Made by a program: the position numbers and the translations under genes. From a virus, in the IMG/VR virus record IMGVR_UViG_3300033233_000052, positions 1 to 51,867 of that record: a stretch of DNA of 51,867 bases, one strand, 5' to 3'. The notes beneath the pieces are model-generated. The model made no database searches and was not told the DNA's origin. It was given only the letters and a program-made list of their open reading frames with translations. Shown piece by piece: positions 31,625-40,248 of this stretch (its first letter is position 1; each line of letters starts with the position of its first letter).

Positions 31625-32568
31625 ATACCGCTCCGCGTGAACGACAAGAACTCTGCTCGCGTCTGCGGATCTTCCTTAATACGGCCACGCAGAGAAGACG
31701 TGGTAGTTATCGTGCCCATCTTCTGAATCCCCCGAGACTCCAGACAGAGGTGCCGGCACTGCAAAATGACCCCCACCCCTTTCGGCTTCAAATGCTCCTG
31801 CAATGCGTCAGCAATCTGAACGGTCAGGCGCTCCTGTACCTGCAGACGGCGAGCAAACACTTCAATAAGCCGGGGGATCTTGGATAAGCCTACTACCTTC
31901 CCATTGGGGATATACCCAACGTGGGCGCACCCAAAAATCGCGGCCATATGATGTTCACAATGAGAAAACACAGGGGTTCCGCTGACCACTATCATTTCAT
32001 CGTACTTTTCCCCGCCGTCCTCAAACTCCTTGAGAACGGCCTTAGGATCCTGACCATACCCTGCGGTCCATTCCTGCCACGCTTTAAGGAATCGGGCTGG
32101 AGTCTCACGAAGCCCACCTCTCTTTGGATTCTCCCCAATGAACTCCAACAAGCGAATTGGGATATCATCCGCACTGTGGACCGCATCGCCTTCCCACGGA
32201 AAAATCACATATTCATCCGCGGGGAGCATTGCACCAAAAAATGAATTTAGACCGTCGGCAGCATCCTCTTTCGCTCTCTTGGTGAAAAGACTAGCGAACA
32301 GTCGCCTCTCCCCTTGATATCGTGCCCGAGTGGCCCCAGATGCAACCAAATCATCAATAATGAGGTTGGCCTCCTCCGGGGTATCAACTACAGAGTGAAC
32401 AGGAGTACCGTGATTAGAAGCCGCAAGTGCCAAAAGAATAGCTGCACTTCGCCCCCCTCGTGGCACCCCGTACACCCGAAGGCGTTCACTGCCCCCCAGC
32501 TTCGTAAGAAGTTGGCAGGCAGCCGAATAAGCCTCCCCAAACGAAAGAGTTCTCACCCTGTACCCCAC
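31621..32568 (-). CDS. folE: Phosphoribosyltransferase-GTP cyclohydrolase I (FolE) fusion
   Basis: 315 residues with two domains. Residues 1-105 form a phosphoribosyltransferase: VYGVPRGG near 33 and the PRPP loop IIDDLVASGATR near 70-81. Residues 125-310 are GTP cyclohydrolase I: the zinc residues in SHCEHHM and QCRHLCLESRG, plus VGYIPNGKVVGLSKIPRL and QVQERLTVQIADAL. FolE makes dihydroneopterin triphosphate from GTP, the first step to 7-deazaguanine. The attached domain may recycle guanine released by DNA base exchange. That link is inference. Confidence 0.85.
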   Translation of the reverse strand: MGYRVRTLSFGEAYSAACQLLTKLGGSERLRVYGVPRGGRSAAILLALAASNHGTPVHSVVDTPEEANLIIDDLVASGATRARYQGERRLFASLFTKRAKEDAADGLNSFFGAMLPADEYVIFPWEGDAVHSADDIPIRLLEFIGENPKRGGLRETPARFLKAWQEWTAGYGQDPKAVLKEFEDGGEKYDEMIVVSGTPVFSHCEHHMAAIFGCAHVGYIPNGKVVGLSKIPRLIEVFARRLQVQERLTVQIADALQEHLKPKGVGVILQCRHLCLESRGIQKMGTITTTSSLRGRIKEDPQTRAEFLSFTRSGI

Positions 32569-32578
32569 CCAAGCCGGC

Positions 32579-33184
32579 TTACGCCAGCTTGCCGAGTACG
32601 CGGAGGAACTGGATAACGCGCTTGGTACGGACAGTTTCGACGAGGACCAGGTCTTCGCTGGCCGTGATCTTCTTCGCCTTCAACTGTTCCATAACCTGTT
32701 CCGGCGTCAGCTTGGGGTTCTTGCAAAGCAGATACTTGGTCATGTCGGCAGCGGACTCTTGCGGCTCATCGCTGCGAACGCGATCTTTGGGTTCCGCTTT
32801 TTCCTTTGGAGCCTTCGCTGCCACCGGTTTGGCCGCAGGTTTGGCTGCAGGTTTGGCTGCAGGCGCTTTCACGTTCGGCTTCTTTGCGGCAGGTTTGGCC
32901 GCCGCTGCCGGTTTCTTCTTTGCGTCAGGTTTCTTGGCCTCAGTCTTGGCATCAGCAGCGGCAGCCGGCTCGGCCGTAAAGCCAGGAATCACTCCCTTCT
33001 TCGACACCGCTTCCACCGCCGCCGCATGCCAGGCCTGCGTTTCTGGGGAGAGCTCTCCGTACACATCGTCAGGCACCTTCTCCATCGCTTGGACCAGCCG
33101 CAAGCGGAAGGCTTCGCCTGCTTCCTTCGCTCCCTGCGCTTTCGCCTTCGTTACCGCCAGAATTTCCTTCAGGACTGCACTCAT
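32579..33184 (-). CDS. Lys/Ala/Pro-rich protein with C-terminal helical domain
   Basis: 201 residues. The N-terminal 70 are helical. Residues about 75-145 are a low-complexity chain of Ala, Lys and Pro repeats (AAAKPAAKKP type), resembling histone H1 tails. The last 50 (TKYLLCKNPKLTPEQVMEQL...) form a compact helical unit. It probably binds nucleic acid. The tract contains KKPNVK, similar to but not matching the RP-x-I motif. No family recognised. Confidence 0.55.
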   Translation of the reverse strand: MSAVLKEILAVTKAKAQGAKEAGEAFRLRLVQAMEKVPDDVYGELSPETQAWHAAAVEAVSKKGVIPGFTAEPAAAADAKTEAKKPDAKKKPAAAAKPAAKKPNVKAPAAKPAAKPAAKPVAAKAPKEKAEPKDRVRSDEPQESAADMTKYLLCKNPKLTPEQVMEQLKAKKITASEDLVLVETVRTKRVIQFLRVLGKLA

Positions 33185-33237
33185 TTCACTTCTCCTTGCT
33201 TGAAATGGCCAATTAAAATTTAGGGGAGGCCGTTACC

Positions 33238-33696
33238 CTATTCCCAACCTCGGAATCCGATGTTCGGGTTAAAATACGTCGCCGAGTTCTTGCTGTTCTC
33301 TCGACACTCCACAGACAAGATCCAACATCGGCCTTTCGTCCGCTCACGCAATTCCTGGTCTGCAAACTTGCACACCATCTCCGCCATCCCCTCCGTGCTC
33401 GTGGACGGCACCACCGTCAGCTGGCAAGCGCCGACCTTATGCAATTCACGGAACAGTTCCAAATAGGGGTCATCATCCTGGATCAACAGCGTATGGTCAA
33501 ACTTGAGTTCGAGGTAGTCTTTCAACCAACCCAGGTCACCAAAGTCCACCACAAATCCACACTTGTCTCGCTCCTTGGCCTCGAAAGAAAAAATGAAGCT
33601 GCGGGAGTACCCGTGTATGACCGCACAGTTTGAATCATGCCGCCACTGCCGGTGCGCACACGGCAAGTTATCATAGGTCTTCGTACAAGTGAACAT
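33238..33696 (-). CDS. queD: QueD-like 6-carboxytetrahydropterin synthase
   Basis: 152 residues from the ATG that overlaps the primase stop (TGATG), with GGAG 6 bases upstream. PCAHRQWRHDSNCAVIHGYSR holds His 15, the catalytic-type Cys 24 and His 28; the usual HGH is HGY here. FVVDFGDLGWLKDYL and KFDHTLLIQDDDP are the conserved later motifs. QueD converts dihydroneopterin triphosphate to carboxytetrahydropterin. The HGY form seems to be common in phage QueD-like proteins. Confidence 0.75.
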   Translation of the reverse strand: MFTCTKTYDNLPCAHRQWRHDSNCAVIHGYSRSFIFSFEAKERDKCGFVVDFGDLGWLKDYLELKFDHTLLIQDDDPYLELFRELHKVGACQLTVVPSTSTEGMAEMVCKFADQELRERTKGRCWILSVECRENSKNSATYFNPNIGFRGWE

Positions 33697-34703
33697 CAAT
33701 GACTCCATTCTCGAGTTAATTCTTGAACTTGGATTTGGGTGAGGTCACCGGGATCCTTTACCCCATTAGGCAAACGACCTAGCTGAACTTTTCCTCCCCT
33801 CACCACCTCCTCCAACTGCCATGTTAGCCTCGGATTTGCGGACAAAATGTCCTGGTCCAGTAAGCATATAACAGACCTCGCGGCCGCTGCAATCTTAACG
33901 ATACGACTAAACTTTTCCTTACTGACCGCGACTCCCAGAAGCGCCACAGCAGTACAGCCTTCTCCATACATCGCGATCTTCATCGCGTCCATCGGCCCCT
34001 CAGTTATCACAAGAACATCTCCATCCTTCACCTGCGCGTAAGCCACGTCCTCATTGAACACCGCATCACGTGGCAGCTCTGGATTGGCCTTGTACCGCAG
34101 CGACACGTCAGACCGTACTGTGCGGGAAGTCCACCCCACTATTTCCTCCTCAAATCCAAACACTGGAATGACTATTCGCTCCTTGTAGTCACCCACCCGT
34201 GCATAGTACAGGGCGAAGACCTGCGCTGTTTCATTCGCTGGGCGGAAACCGCGAGACTCGAGGTAGGACAAATACCGATCACGCCCTCGGCTAGTCGCTA
34301 CCCACATAGGGTGGAACTCTGGAAGCATCTTTGCTTGTCGTTGCGGCGCCGCGAAAAACGTCTCCTGCTCTGTCGCGCGCAGACGCTCAAGCGTAGCATC
34401 AAAGTCGTCCACATAAGCGGAGCCCGCGGCCACGAGCTTCTCCGCATGTTGCTGAGTGCAATTGATCAGCTTCTGAATCAAGCGGACAGGATTCCGCCCA
34501 CGATGCCGGCCATCCCGCAGGCAACCCCACGAAGGGGAAGCCGCCTTGAGAGAAAGGCCTAGATGCTGCGATGGATCCGACTGGCCACAAAAAGGACACT
34601 TGACCGATATTTCGCCATTTTTGGTATTCGGCCCAGCAGTCACGAATTCGATATTGTGCTTCTCGCAGAAGCGGAGCCAGTCAAATCTTACGGAGTTGAG
34701 CAT
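33696..34703 (-). CDS. DnaG-like DNA primase
   Basis: 335 residues from the ATG preceded by GGGGAGG. An N-terminal zinc ribbon is visible (KCPFCGQSD, then the HLGLS strand and WGC). The Toprim domain shows LVITEGPMDAMK and LLDQD. It would prime lagging-strand synthesis with the DnaB-like helicase encoded two genes upstream. There is no visible C-terminal helicase-binding extension. It overlaps the SNF2-like helicase gene by 23 bases. Confidence 0.85.
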   Translation of the reverse strand: MLNSVRFDWLRFCEKHNIEFVTAGPNTKNGEISVKCPFCGQSDPSQHLGLSLKAASPSWGCLRDGRHRGRNPVRLIQKLINCTQQHAEKLVAAGSAYVDDFDATLERLRATEQETFFAAPQRQAKMLPEFHPMWVATSRGRDRYLSYLESRGFRPANETAQVFALYYARVGDYKERIVIPVFGFEEEIVGWTSRTVRSDVSLRYKANPELPRDAVFNEDVAYAQVKDGDVLVITEGPMDAMKIAMYGEGCTAVALLGVAVSKEKFSRIVKIAAAARSVICLLDQDILSANPRLTWQLEEVVRGGKVQLGRLPNGVKDPGDLTQIQVQELTREWSH

Positions 34704-36327
34704 CACGCCTCCCCTCACAAATGGCCTTAAACAAGTCGCGCCCCTCTTCGATGAACCCCCACACTTTTTCATCCACTGTGCCCACCGCCTCAAGCAGGTA
34801 TCGGTACACCCTCCGCTTCTGCCCTGTGCGATACACCCGCTTCCACGCTTGCCAAAATTCGGAGGTGCTTGGCGGCAGCTCATAAAAGATCACAAAGCGG
34901 GAGACGTTCTGCAGCTCATCAATCCCTGTTCCTCCGCTTTCCGTGTTCGCCACGAGCACACTGCACCCAGGGTCATTAAGAAAACGATTGTAATGGTCAA
35001 TCGGCCGCTTCACCCCTCCCCGCAGCACCGCATAATTTTTCACGCCAAGCTCTGCAAGCGCAAGCTCAATCAGCTGGCCGGTGAAACGGTAGTAATGGAA
35101 TATGACCACCTTTGTGTCGATCGGCACAGACTCAAGGAGTGACAGCAACGCCTCGAGCTTGGGGTTATCCTCAAATACATACTCCGCCTTTTCTCCCTCG
35201 TCCGATTTCAAGCCCATGAACCCTGCTGTGATCTGTCGCGTGCGGTGGAAGAAACTGTCAGTCAGCCGAAAGTCGCCTCGAGACTGCGTGAGCGCTTCAA
35301 CGGCCTTGTTATAGTAAAGCTTCTGCTCCGCGGTCAGCTCAATGGGGATCACGTTTGAGACCACGTCCGGCAGATCCTGTACCTCAGCGTCCTCATACCG
35401 GATGCTCCGATGCTGGATGATCCGATGAACGTCCTTCTCCATTGAGGAGTCAAAGCGCCAGTCAATACCCCCAAAATGATTCACTCCACCTTTGTAAAAG
35501 GCCTGGCGGAAAAGAGACATTGTGGGGCCTAACGTCTCCCCATCATCCACCACCTTAAACTGCGACCATGCCTTCAACGGGTCACGCCCAAATAGTGTTC
35601 CAGTCCCACCGAACCGAACCATGCACTGCTTGGCCACGCGGGATGTGAGTCGATGGACAAGGGAGTCTTGGGAGCCCAGCATCTTGTGGCTCTCGTCCAG
35701 TATTAGACCACCGTTGGCAAATCGTTTCACGAATTTATTGACCTTGGATTGGACCGGAAACCGCTTCTGCTTGTTCTTTTTTCCTGTGCCAAACTCCGTC
35801 ATATACACCATGAGCCCAGCGTAGTTCATTATAAGCAGGTCAGCGTCAGTTTCAATCAACTGCTCACGATCCTCCGCACTGCCCAACAGCTTCGCGTAGG
35901 TGAGGTTCGGCGCGTGGATCTTAATCTGCTTCGTCCAACTTTCCACGTTCACCGCCCGTGGAACAAGAATAAGAGAGCGGCCTAACCCACGCTCCGCTTT
36001 ATAGTACCGCAGCAAGGCCAACCATATAGCCGACTTCCCCAATCCCATGTCAAGCAAATGGAGGAACTGCGGATAGGCAATGCCTAACGCGATGCTCACA
36101 AGCTGGTGCTGGAAAGGCTCTTTCTCAAACTGGTCCCAATCCGGATACACCAGGTCTTCCAACTCTTTCCGCTTCAGCCCCTTCATCCATGTGTGGCTCT
36201 CACGGGGCCGGTCAATGAACTCCTGCACCACCTTCGGAGAGATCAGGCAGTGGGCAAAAATCGCCTCCGCCTTTTTACGGCGTGAGAATGTTTGGCCGCT
36301 TTTTAGCGACCGGCCCTTGATTAGCAT
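34681..36327 (-). CDS. SNF2-type superfamily 2 helicase
   Basis: 548 residues. Motif I is HLLDMGLGKSAIW, motif II GGLILDESHK, motif III FGGTGTLFG, motif V ANTESGGTGIDEL and motif VI QAWKRVYRTGQKR, all in SNF2 order. Related proteins accompany phage DnaB and primase genes and are thought to remodel or unwind DNA at origins and forks. Its exact role is unknown. It overlaps the DnaB-like gene by 53 bases. Confidence 0.85.
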   Translation of the reverse strand: MLIKGRSLKSGQTFSRRKKAEAIFAHCLISPKVVQEFIDRPRESHTWMKGLKRKELEDLVYPDWDQFEKEPFQHQLVSIALGIAYPQFLHLLDMGLGKSAIWLALLRYYKAERGLGRSLILVPRAVNVESWTKQIKIHAPNLTYAKLLGSAEDREQLIETDADLLIMNYAGLMVYMTEFGTGKKNKQKRFPVQSKVNKFVKRFANGGLILDESHKMLGSQDSLVHRLTSRVAKQCMVRFGGTGTLFGRDPLKAWSQFKVVDDGETLGPTMSLFRQAFYKGGVNHFGGIDWRFDSSMEKDVHRIIQHRSIRYEDAEVQDLPDVVSNVIPIELTAEQKLYYNKAVEALTQSRGDFRLTDSFFHRTRQITAGFMGLKSDEGEKAEYVFEDNPKLEALLSLLESVPIDTKVVIFHYYRFTGQLIELALAELGVKNYAVLRGGVKRPIDHYNRFLNDPGCSVLVANTESGGTGIDELQNVSRFVIFYELPPSTSEFWQAWKRVYRTGQKRRVYRYLLEAVGTVDEKVWGFIEEGRDLFKAICEGRRDAQLRKI

Positions 36328-37720
36328 TCCGTACCACCACGTCTAAGTGTTCTTGGTAACTGTCGTTCATCCGCACAGTATCCAAACAAAACTGGCCTAT
36401 CGCGTAGGCTTGGGATATCAACAGCATGAACTTATCCTCGTCCGTCCGCCCCTTCGCTACAAACAACCGGCCAAGGTTCGCTTGCTTCTCTTTCAACGAC
36501 TGGGTGTAGGTCAAAATATGATCCGATGTGGCCACAAGACTCCAGTCCTCTTGGGCATCCGTCTCAAGAACCACCTTCGCAAGAGCACCAGCGCGGTTGG
36601 ATTGATGCGCTGCGCAAATGGCTATATTCCGATCCACCGCTATGCCGCGCAGGTCCTCAAACAGCATACCCAACTCAACACGGAAATTCTTCGGGTCCAC
36701 ATTCATCAGCTTAGGGTAGTCCACCAAAACGATATCCGGAACGAACTGCTCAAAGCGCTCGAGAGCATCCAAGTAGGCCAGGAATCCATTCATCGTAAGA
36801 GAGCGCGTTGGAAACTGACGGACGATCAAATTGCGACGGGCGTGGATATTGGTCAGCTTATTACTCAGCTTCGCGAACGTCGCGTCATCGTCAAACGAAT
36901 CCACCGGCACCTGCTCATTGCACTTCAGCTCAATCAGCCGGTCCAGCGTGTCGCGCCCAAAGCGGGTAACCATGTACCGCGCCTTCCGCTTACCCACTGC
37001 AAACAAGCTCTGCAGGAAACGCTGGATGTATTCATCCTCGCTCATCTCAAGCGTGATCACCAACGTCTTCCACCGCTGCAAGAGTGCCCTCTTGCCAACG
37101 TGCGTCAGCCACCAGCTCTTCCCCTTGCCCGACGCTGCGATAAATGTGTGCAATGTTTTCCGCGTGGGGACCAACTTGCGGATATCCAGATCCTTGATGC
37201 CCACCAAAACACAGTCGCCGCTGCTGTCCTCTTTTGCGGCTAGACGAGCTAGACCTTCCTCAAGCGTGGAGCCCTTCCGGAACAGGGACAGTCGCTTCTT
37301 CAGCGCAGCCTCAAGAATCACTTCCGCCCGCTCGGGGTCACCCGCTTGCAGCGCATCACCCGCCGCGACTATGCCCAACTTGAGCTGTTGCTGGCGGACA
37401 AACTTCTCAAGCTGCCCAAGGACGTACTCCTCGTTGATGCCTTGCGACAGCTCGTACACATTGCGGATGACCCCCTCATAGAGTTCCTTTTGAGGATGGG
37501 CAGTATTAAAGACGTCGTCGAATAGATCAGGGAGGTGAGAGCCTGGGGGTTTCTTGAAGCGGTCGATATAGTCGGAGACCCGCTCAACGATGTCACGAAA
37601 TACATCGGAGGAAAAGAGGGAGGAGTCAACGCTGTTGCGGACAAGCTGACAGCAGGACTCGCTGAACGCAAGGAGTACGAGCAGGTTCTCTTGTTGAGAA
37701 CCAGAGAGGCGGTCCGCCAT
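36275..37720 (-). CDS. DnaB-like replicative helicase
   Basis: 481 residues. An N-terminal helical domain precedes a RecA-type motor: Walker A FIAASGKGKSWW near residue 193, Walker B VPDIVLVDYPKLM near 331 and CAAHQSNR as the sensor region. It would form the hexamer driving the fork. The C-terminus ends KKRPNILTP, an RP-x-I motif at the last residues. Gene order is helicase, SNF2-like, primase. Confidence 0.85.
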   Translation of the reverse strand: MADRLSGSQQENLLVLLAFSESCCQLVRNSVDSSLFSSDVFRDIVERVSDYIDRFKKPPGSHLPDLFDDVFNTAHPQKELYEGVIRNVYELSQGINEEYVLGQLEKFVRQQQLKLGIVAAGDALQAGDPERAEVILEAALKKRLSLFRKGSTLEEGLARLAAKEDSSGDCVLVGIKDLDIRKLVPTRKTLHTFIAASGKGKSWWLTHVGKRALLQRWKTLVITLEMSEDEYIQRFLQSLFAVGKRKARYMVTRFGRDTLDRLIELKCNEQVPVDSFDDDATFAKLSNKLTNIHARRNLIVRQFPTRSLTMNGFLAYLDALERFEQFVPDIVLVDYPKLMNVDPKNFRVELGMLFEDLRGIAVDRNIAICAAHQSNRAGALAKVVLETDAQEDWSLVATSDHILTYTQSLKEKQANLGRLFVAKGRTDEDKFMLLISQAYAIGQFCLDTVRMNDSYQEHLDVVVRNANQGPVAKKRPNILTP

Positions 37721-37726
37721 TGCCGC

Positions 37727-38455
37727 CTAGGAGATATGGAGAATTTTGTGCTGTTGCAAGGAAAGACGATAGCCGTGCTTAATAGCAAGTTCAACAGCGA
37801 ATGCGGTATTCTTCTCATTCTTCATCAAGTCGTGCTCGTCACACGGCTGCACAAAGATATGATCCACTGTGGTACCCTTCGGAGGCCTCGCAATAAGCGA
37901 GGGCATTCGTTGCTTCTTCAAACCCTCAACATCTACCCCCCGCTGCGTGGACCCGATCGGCAAACCGTCCACATCCACTTCACCTGCGGTCACAATATAT
38001 TTCCAAGCGGTGGCGTGCTTCTCAATCATCGGATGAACCTTGCGAACTTTGGGGGACACCACAATCGTCAGCTCAGCCATATCCTCCAACCCAGGCACCC
38101 ACAACGTGCCTGCTGTTTCGATCTGGACACGGTACCCGAGGCTAATGAGATTGGAACAGAGGGGCTCAATGTTTTGCAGCATCGGCTCACCGCCAGTGAT
38201 CACAACGAGCTCGGCCTCCGACTCCCCCCTCACCTCCACCACCTGAGTAAGGAGCCCTTTGAGACTTATTGAATACCCGGAATCAAACTCGGAATCGCAC
38301 CACTTACAATGGAGCGAGCAGCCTTCTGTGCGTAGAAATATCGCCGGCGTTCCCGCCAGTGGGCCCTCACCTTGAATGGTGAGGAACACCTCCTGAACCC
38401 GTAGCTCTTGCCCGTTGCCCAACTCCTGCTTCCGCGCTGGATTCGTCCCGAACAT
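37727..38455 (-). CDS. queE: QueE-like 7-carboxy-7-deazaguanine synthase (radical SAM)
   Basis: 242 residues. FLTIQGEGPLAGTPAIFLR followed by CSLHCKWCD (Cys 46, 50, 53) gives the CxxxCxxC cluster motif of radical SAM enzymes in a QueE context. ITGGEPMLQ is the GGE motif. QueE makes 7-carboxy-7-deazaguanine from carboxytetrahydropterin. No QueC gene is seen in the window, so the final base could be the carboxylic acid form or be completed by a host or distant phage enzyme. A palindrome lies just upstream. Confidence 0.85.
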   Translation of the reverse strand: MFGTNPARKQELGNGQELRVQEVFLTIQGEGPLAGTPAIFLRTEGCSLHCKWCDSEFDSGYSISLKGLLTQVVEVRGESEAELVVITGGEPMLQNIEPLCSNLISLGYRVQIETAGTLWVPGLEDMAELTIVVSPKVRKVHPMIEKHATAWKYIVTAGEVDVDGLPIGSTQRGVDVEGLKKQRMPSLIARPPKGTTVDHIFVQPCDEHDLMKNEKNTAFAVELAIKHGYRLSLQQHKILHIS

Positions 38456-39020
38456 GATTGCCGCCTTTCAATACAGTATTGATAAGAAAAGGTAGCCACC
38501 CCGCTTGGGCATACCCTGGGAAATCTTGGTCTATAACGTGAGGAGCCTCACGAACTGTCATTAATATCCCAACCCACAAATTCTTAGATTCTTGAATATG
38601 TGGTAGAGCCAAGTCAGCAAACCAAGCAGCAATGGCGTTCTTATTTATGGGGATATTACCGGGAGGAAACATTGGAACCAACCATTTCCACAAGGCTTCC
38701 TCCTCTACCAGAAAACTCTTAGCACGAGACGAATATGTAAGAAACTCATCGCATGAAGGCAGATGATGCCCCAAAGAGTTAAGCCGATGACGAAGAGCTT
38801 CATATAAAGGACTATGAAACCCATATCGAGCAGAAACTTTTTCTCCTGCCTTCCTCTTCGGCTGTACCGTCTTTAAGCAGCGCAACTTCAAAATAAGAAC
38901 ATCAAGCTCATCTACGGTTAATTTTGCTGCCGCCTCCACCAGCTCAAGCGGGGCGGACACGGCGGCGGCTCGTTGTCTGTTCACCAATTGCGGTGAAACA
39001 AAACGTCGCGGCAGGTCCAT
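38367..39020 (-). CDS. Hypothetical protein overlapping queE
   Basis: 217 residues. The N-terminal part contains SAPLELVEAAAKLTVDELDVL; the middle is rich in aromatic residues and His. The last 30 residues overlap the start of queE in another frame and look low-complexity, and the first 25 overlap the small AT-hook-like gene. These overlaps (89 and 77 bases) are far longer than elsewhere here, so a frameshift or a later real start is possible. Function unknown. Confidence 0.5.
   Translation of the reverse strand: MDLPRRFVSPQLVNRQRAAAVSAPLELVEAAAKLTVDELDVLILKLRCLKTVQPKRKAGEKVSARYGFHSPLYEALRHRLNSLGHHLPSCDEFLTYSSRAKSFLVEEEALWKWLVPMFPPGNIPINKNAIAAWFADLALPHIQESKNLWVGILMTVREAPHVIDQDFPGYAQAGWLPFLINTVLKGGNHVRDESSAEAGVGQRARATGSGGVPHHSR
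38468..38482. promoter_or_regulatory. Palindrome upstream of queE
   Basis: TCAATAC and GTATTGA flank one base, giving a perfect 15-base palindrome 13 bases upstream of the queE ATG. It lies within the upstream coding region. It could be an operator; chance is not excluded. Confidence 0.3.
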
Positions 39021-39150
39021 CCCCAGTTAATGCCTTTAATCGACTAGCGTCGAGTATTTTGTCCTTGTCCTGTCTTATCCGCTCCAGCGCGGATGAATTC
39101 TTCGTCCCCAAAGGTCGCCCCACCCCTACCGCGATATGCTTCTTCGGCAT
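38944..39150 (-). CDS. Small AT-hook-like DNA-binding protein
   Basis: 68 residues from the ATG after TTGGAGCAC. GVGRPLGTKNSS is of the G-R-P-x-G-x-K type found in AT-hooks and in small phage and plasmid DNA-binding proteins. A charged helix follows. The C-terminal third overlaps the next gene and may be out of natural frame. Located between Rep and queE. Confidence 0.5.
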   Translation of the reverse strand: MPKKHIAVGVGRPLGTKNSSALERIRQDKDKILDASRLKALTGDGPAATFCFTAIGEQTTSRRRVRPA

Positions 39151-39194
39151 TTTGTGCTCCAAGAATATTGTTGAAAAGTTTTCCCGCTGCGCAC

Positions 39195-39225
39195 AGTATA
39201 AGCGAGGGGCACTAGCGATCTGCAA
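39195..39225 (-). promoter_or_regulatory. Weak candidate leftward promoter downstream of rep
   Basis: TATACT (39195-39200) with TTGCAG (39220-39225) 19 bases upstream on the minus strand. Good -10 box but long spacing. It would transcribe the AT-hook-like gene, queE and the helicases. Confidence 0.25.
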
Positions 39226-39236
39226 GTGCTATCTGC

Positions 39237-40136
39237 TCACGTATCTACTTGAAAAGTATCAGGAGCAACCTCCCCTCCCTTACCATACAGCTTCCGCATA
39301 AATACCCGCTGATCTTTATCTTGCTTCTCCTTCTTTTTCTTTAACGCGGCTTTCTGCTTCTGCTCAAAATCCTCCCCCAACTTAGGAGCATCCAAAACAT
39401 CACGGAAACCCAACGTGATATGAGTTACTTTACGCTTATCAAACCCACGCTTACGAGGAGTCAACACTACGTTAAAACTGGTATGTTCTCGAACAACCTT
39501 GGCTGCCCGCTGCATCAACATCCAAGTATCATTCCAGCTTGATTCTTCAGGCGTACGCAAATAAACTTTCAACCAATCTACTTCAAAGGTGCATCTTGAT
39601 TCATTTAACTTTCGGCAAAAACTAGCAAGAATGAATAACTGTGCCGCCCGGGCACTCTGCAACCGCTTAAACTCCTCAATACCAATCAAAGTGAAATTTT
39701 CATTTCTCAAATTGAGAAGCAACTCTTTCAACTTCTCATTCAATTCAAAATAAACCACTTCCTCCTGCTCATCCCAAAAAGCGTATCGAATAGGCCAAAC
39801 TACAGCTATCCCAATCTTACCGTCTGGCCCCTCCTCAAAATCAGGAATTACTAAAGATGCCCCATCCCCCACATTACGGATAACATCAAGAACCGCGCGC
39901 TTATTTCGCCAGGTAGAAAAACCAGCAAGATGCATAAGGCCTTTCAACGAAACCTTAAACCGTCCAAAGTTTTTATCTGTTTGCGGCAGAGCTAAAAGCC
40001 CCATAAGAACTCGATGCTGCGGCAAAGTCATCCTCTTCTCCGCAAGAGCATAACGGTTGTTTACTTGAATCTTTTCCTTAGCTGGCGCGGTAATAACCTC
40101 AGCTGGGAACAAACTTTTAATAATAGGTCTGCTCAT
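39237..40136 (-). CDS. rep: Rep_3-type replication initiator
   Basis: 299 residues. NNRYALAEKRMTLPQHRVLMGLLAL at 27-51 and the second unit with EKLKELLLNLRNENFTLIGIEEFKRLQSARAAQLFILASF are the tandem winged-helix pattern of plasmid Rep_3 initiators. Plasmid relatives bind iterons and melt the adjacent AT-rich DNA. Five iterons and an AT-rich stretch lie directly upstream. It begins MSRPIIKSLF, an RP-x-I motif. A GGAGGG site precedes the ATG and a TTGACA promoter lies 30 bases further. Confidence 0.8.
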   Translation of the reverse strand: MSRPIIKSLFPAEVITAPAKEKIQVNNRYALAEKRMTLPQHRVLMGLLALPQTDKNFGRFKVSLKGLMHLAGFSTWRNKRAVLDVIRNVGDGASLVIPDFEEGPDGKIGIAVVWPIRYAFWDEQEEVVYFELNEKLKELLLNLRNENFTLIGIEEFKRLQSARAAQLFILASFCRKLNESRCTFEVDWLKVYLRTPEESSWNDTWMLMQRAAKVVREHTSFNVVLTPRKRGFDKRKVTHITLGFRDVLDAPKLGEDFEQKQKAALKKKKEKQDKDQRVFMRKLYGKGGEVAPDTFQVDT

Positions 40137-40165
40137 ATACCCTCCATCACAAATTTACTTACGCA

Positions 40166-40193
40166 TATTTATTTATCTATCATTGTTTGTCAA
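40166..40193 (-). promoter_or_regulatory. Promoter of the rep gene
   Basis: On the minus strand a consensus TTGACA (40188-40193) is followed after 16 bases by TAAATA (40166-40171), a weak -10. It lies in AT-rich DNA between the iterons and rep, so Rep binding could also regulate it. Confidence 0.5.
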
Positions 40194-40248
40194 TGCTCTT
40201 TCGTGTTATTAAAATTGTCTAGCTATGTTTTAACCAAGTTTAGGCCAT

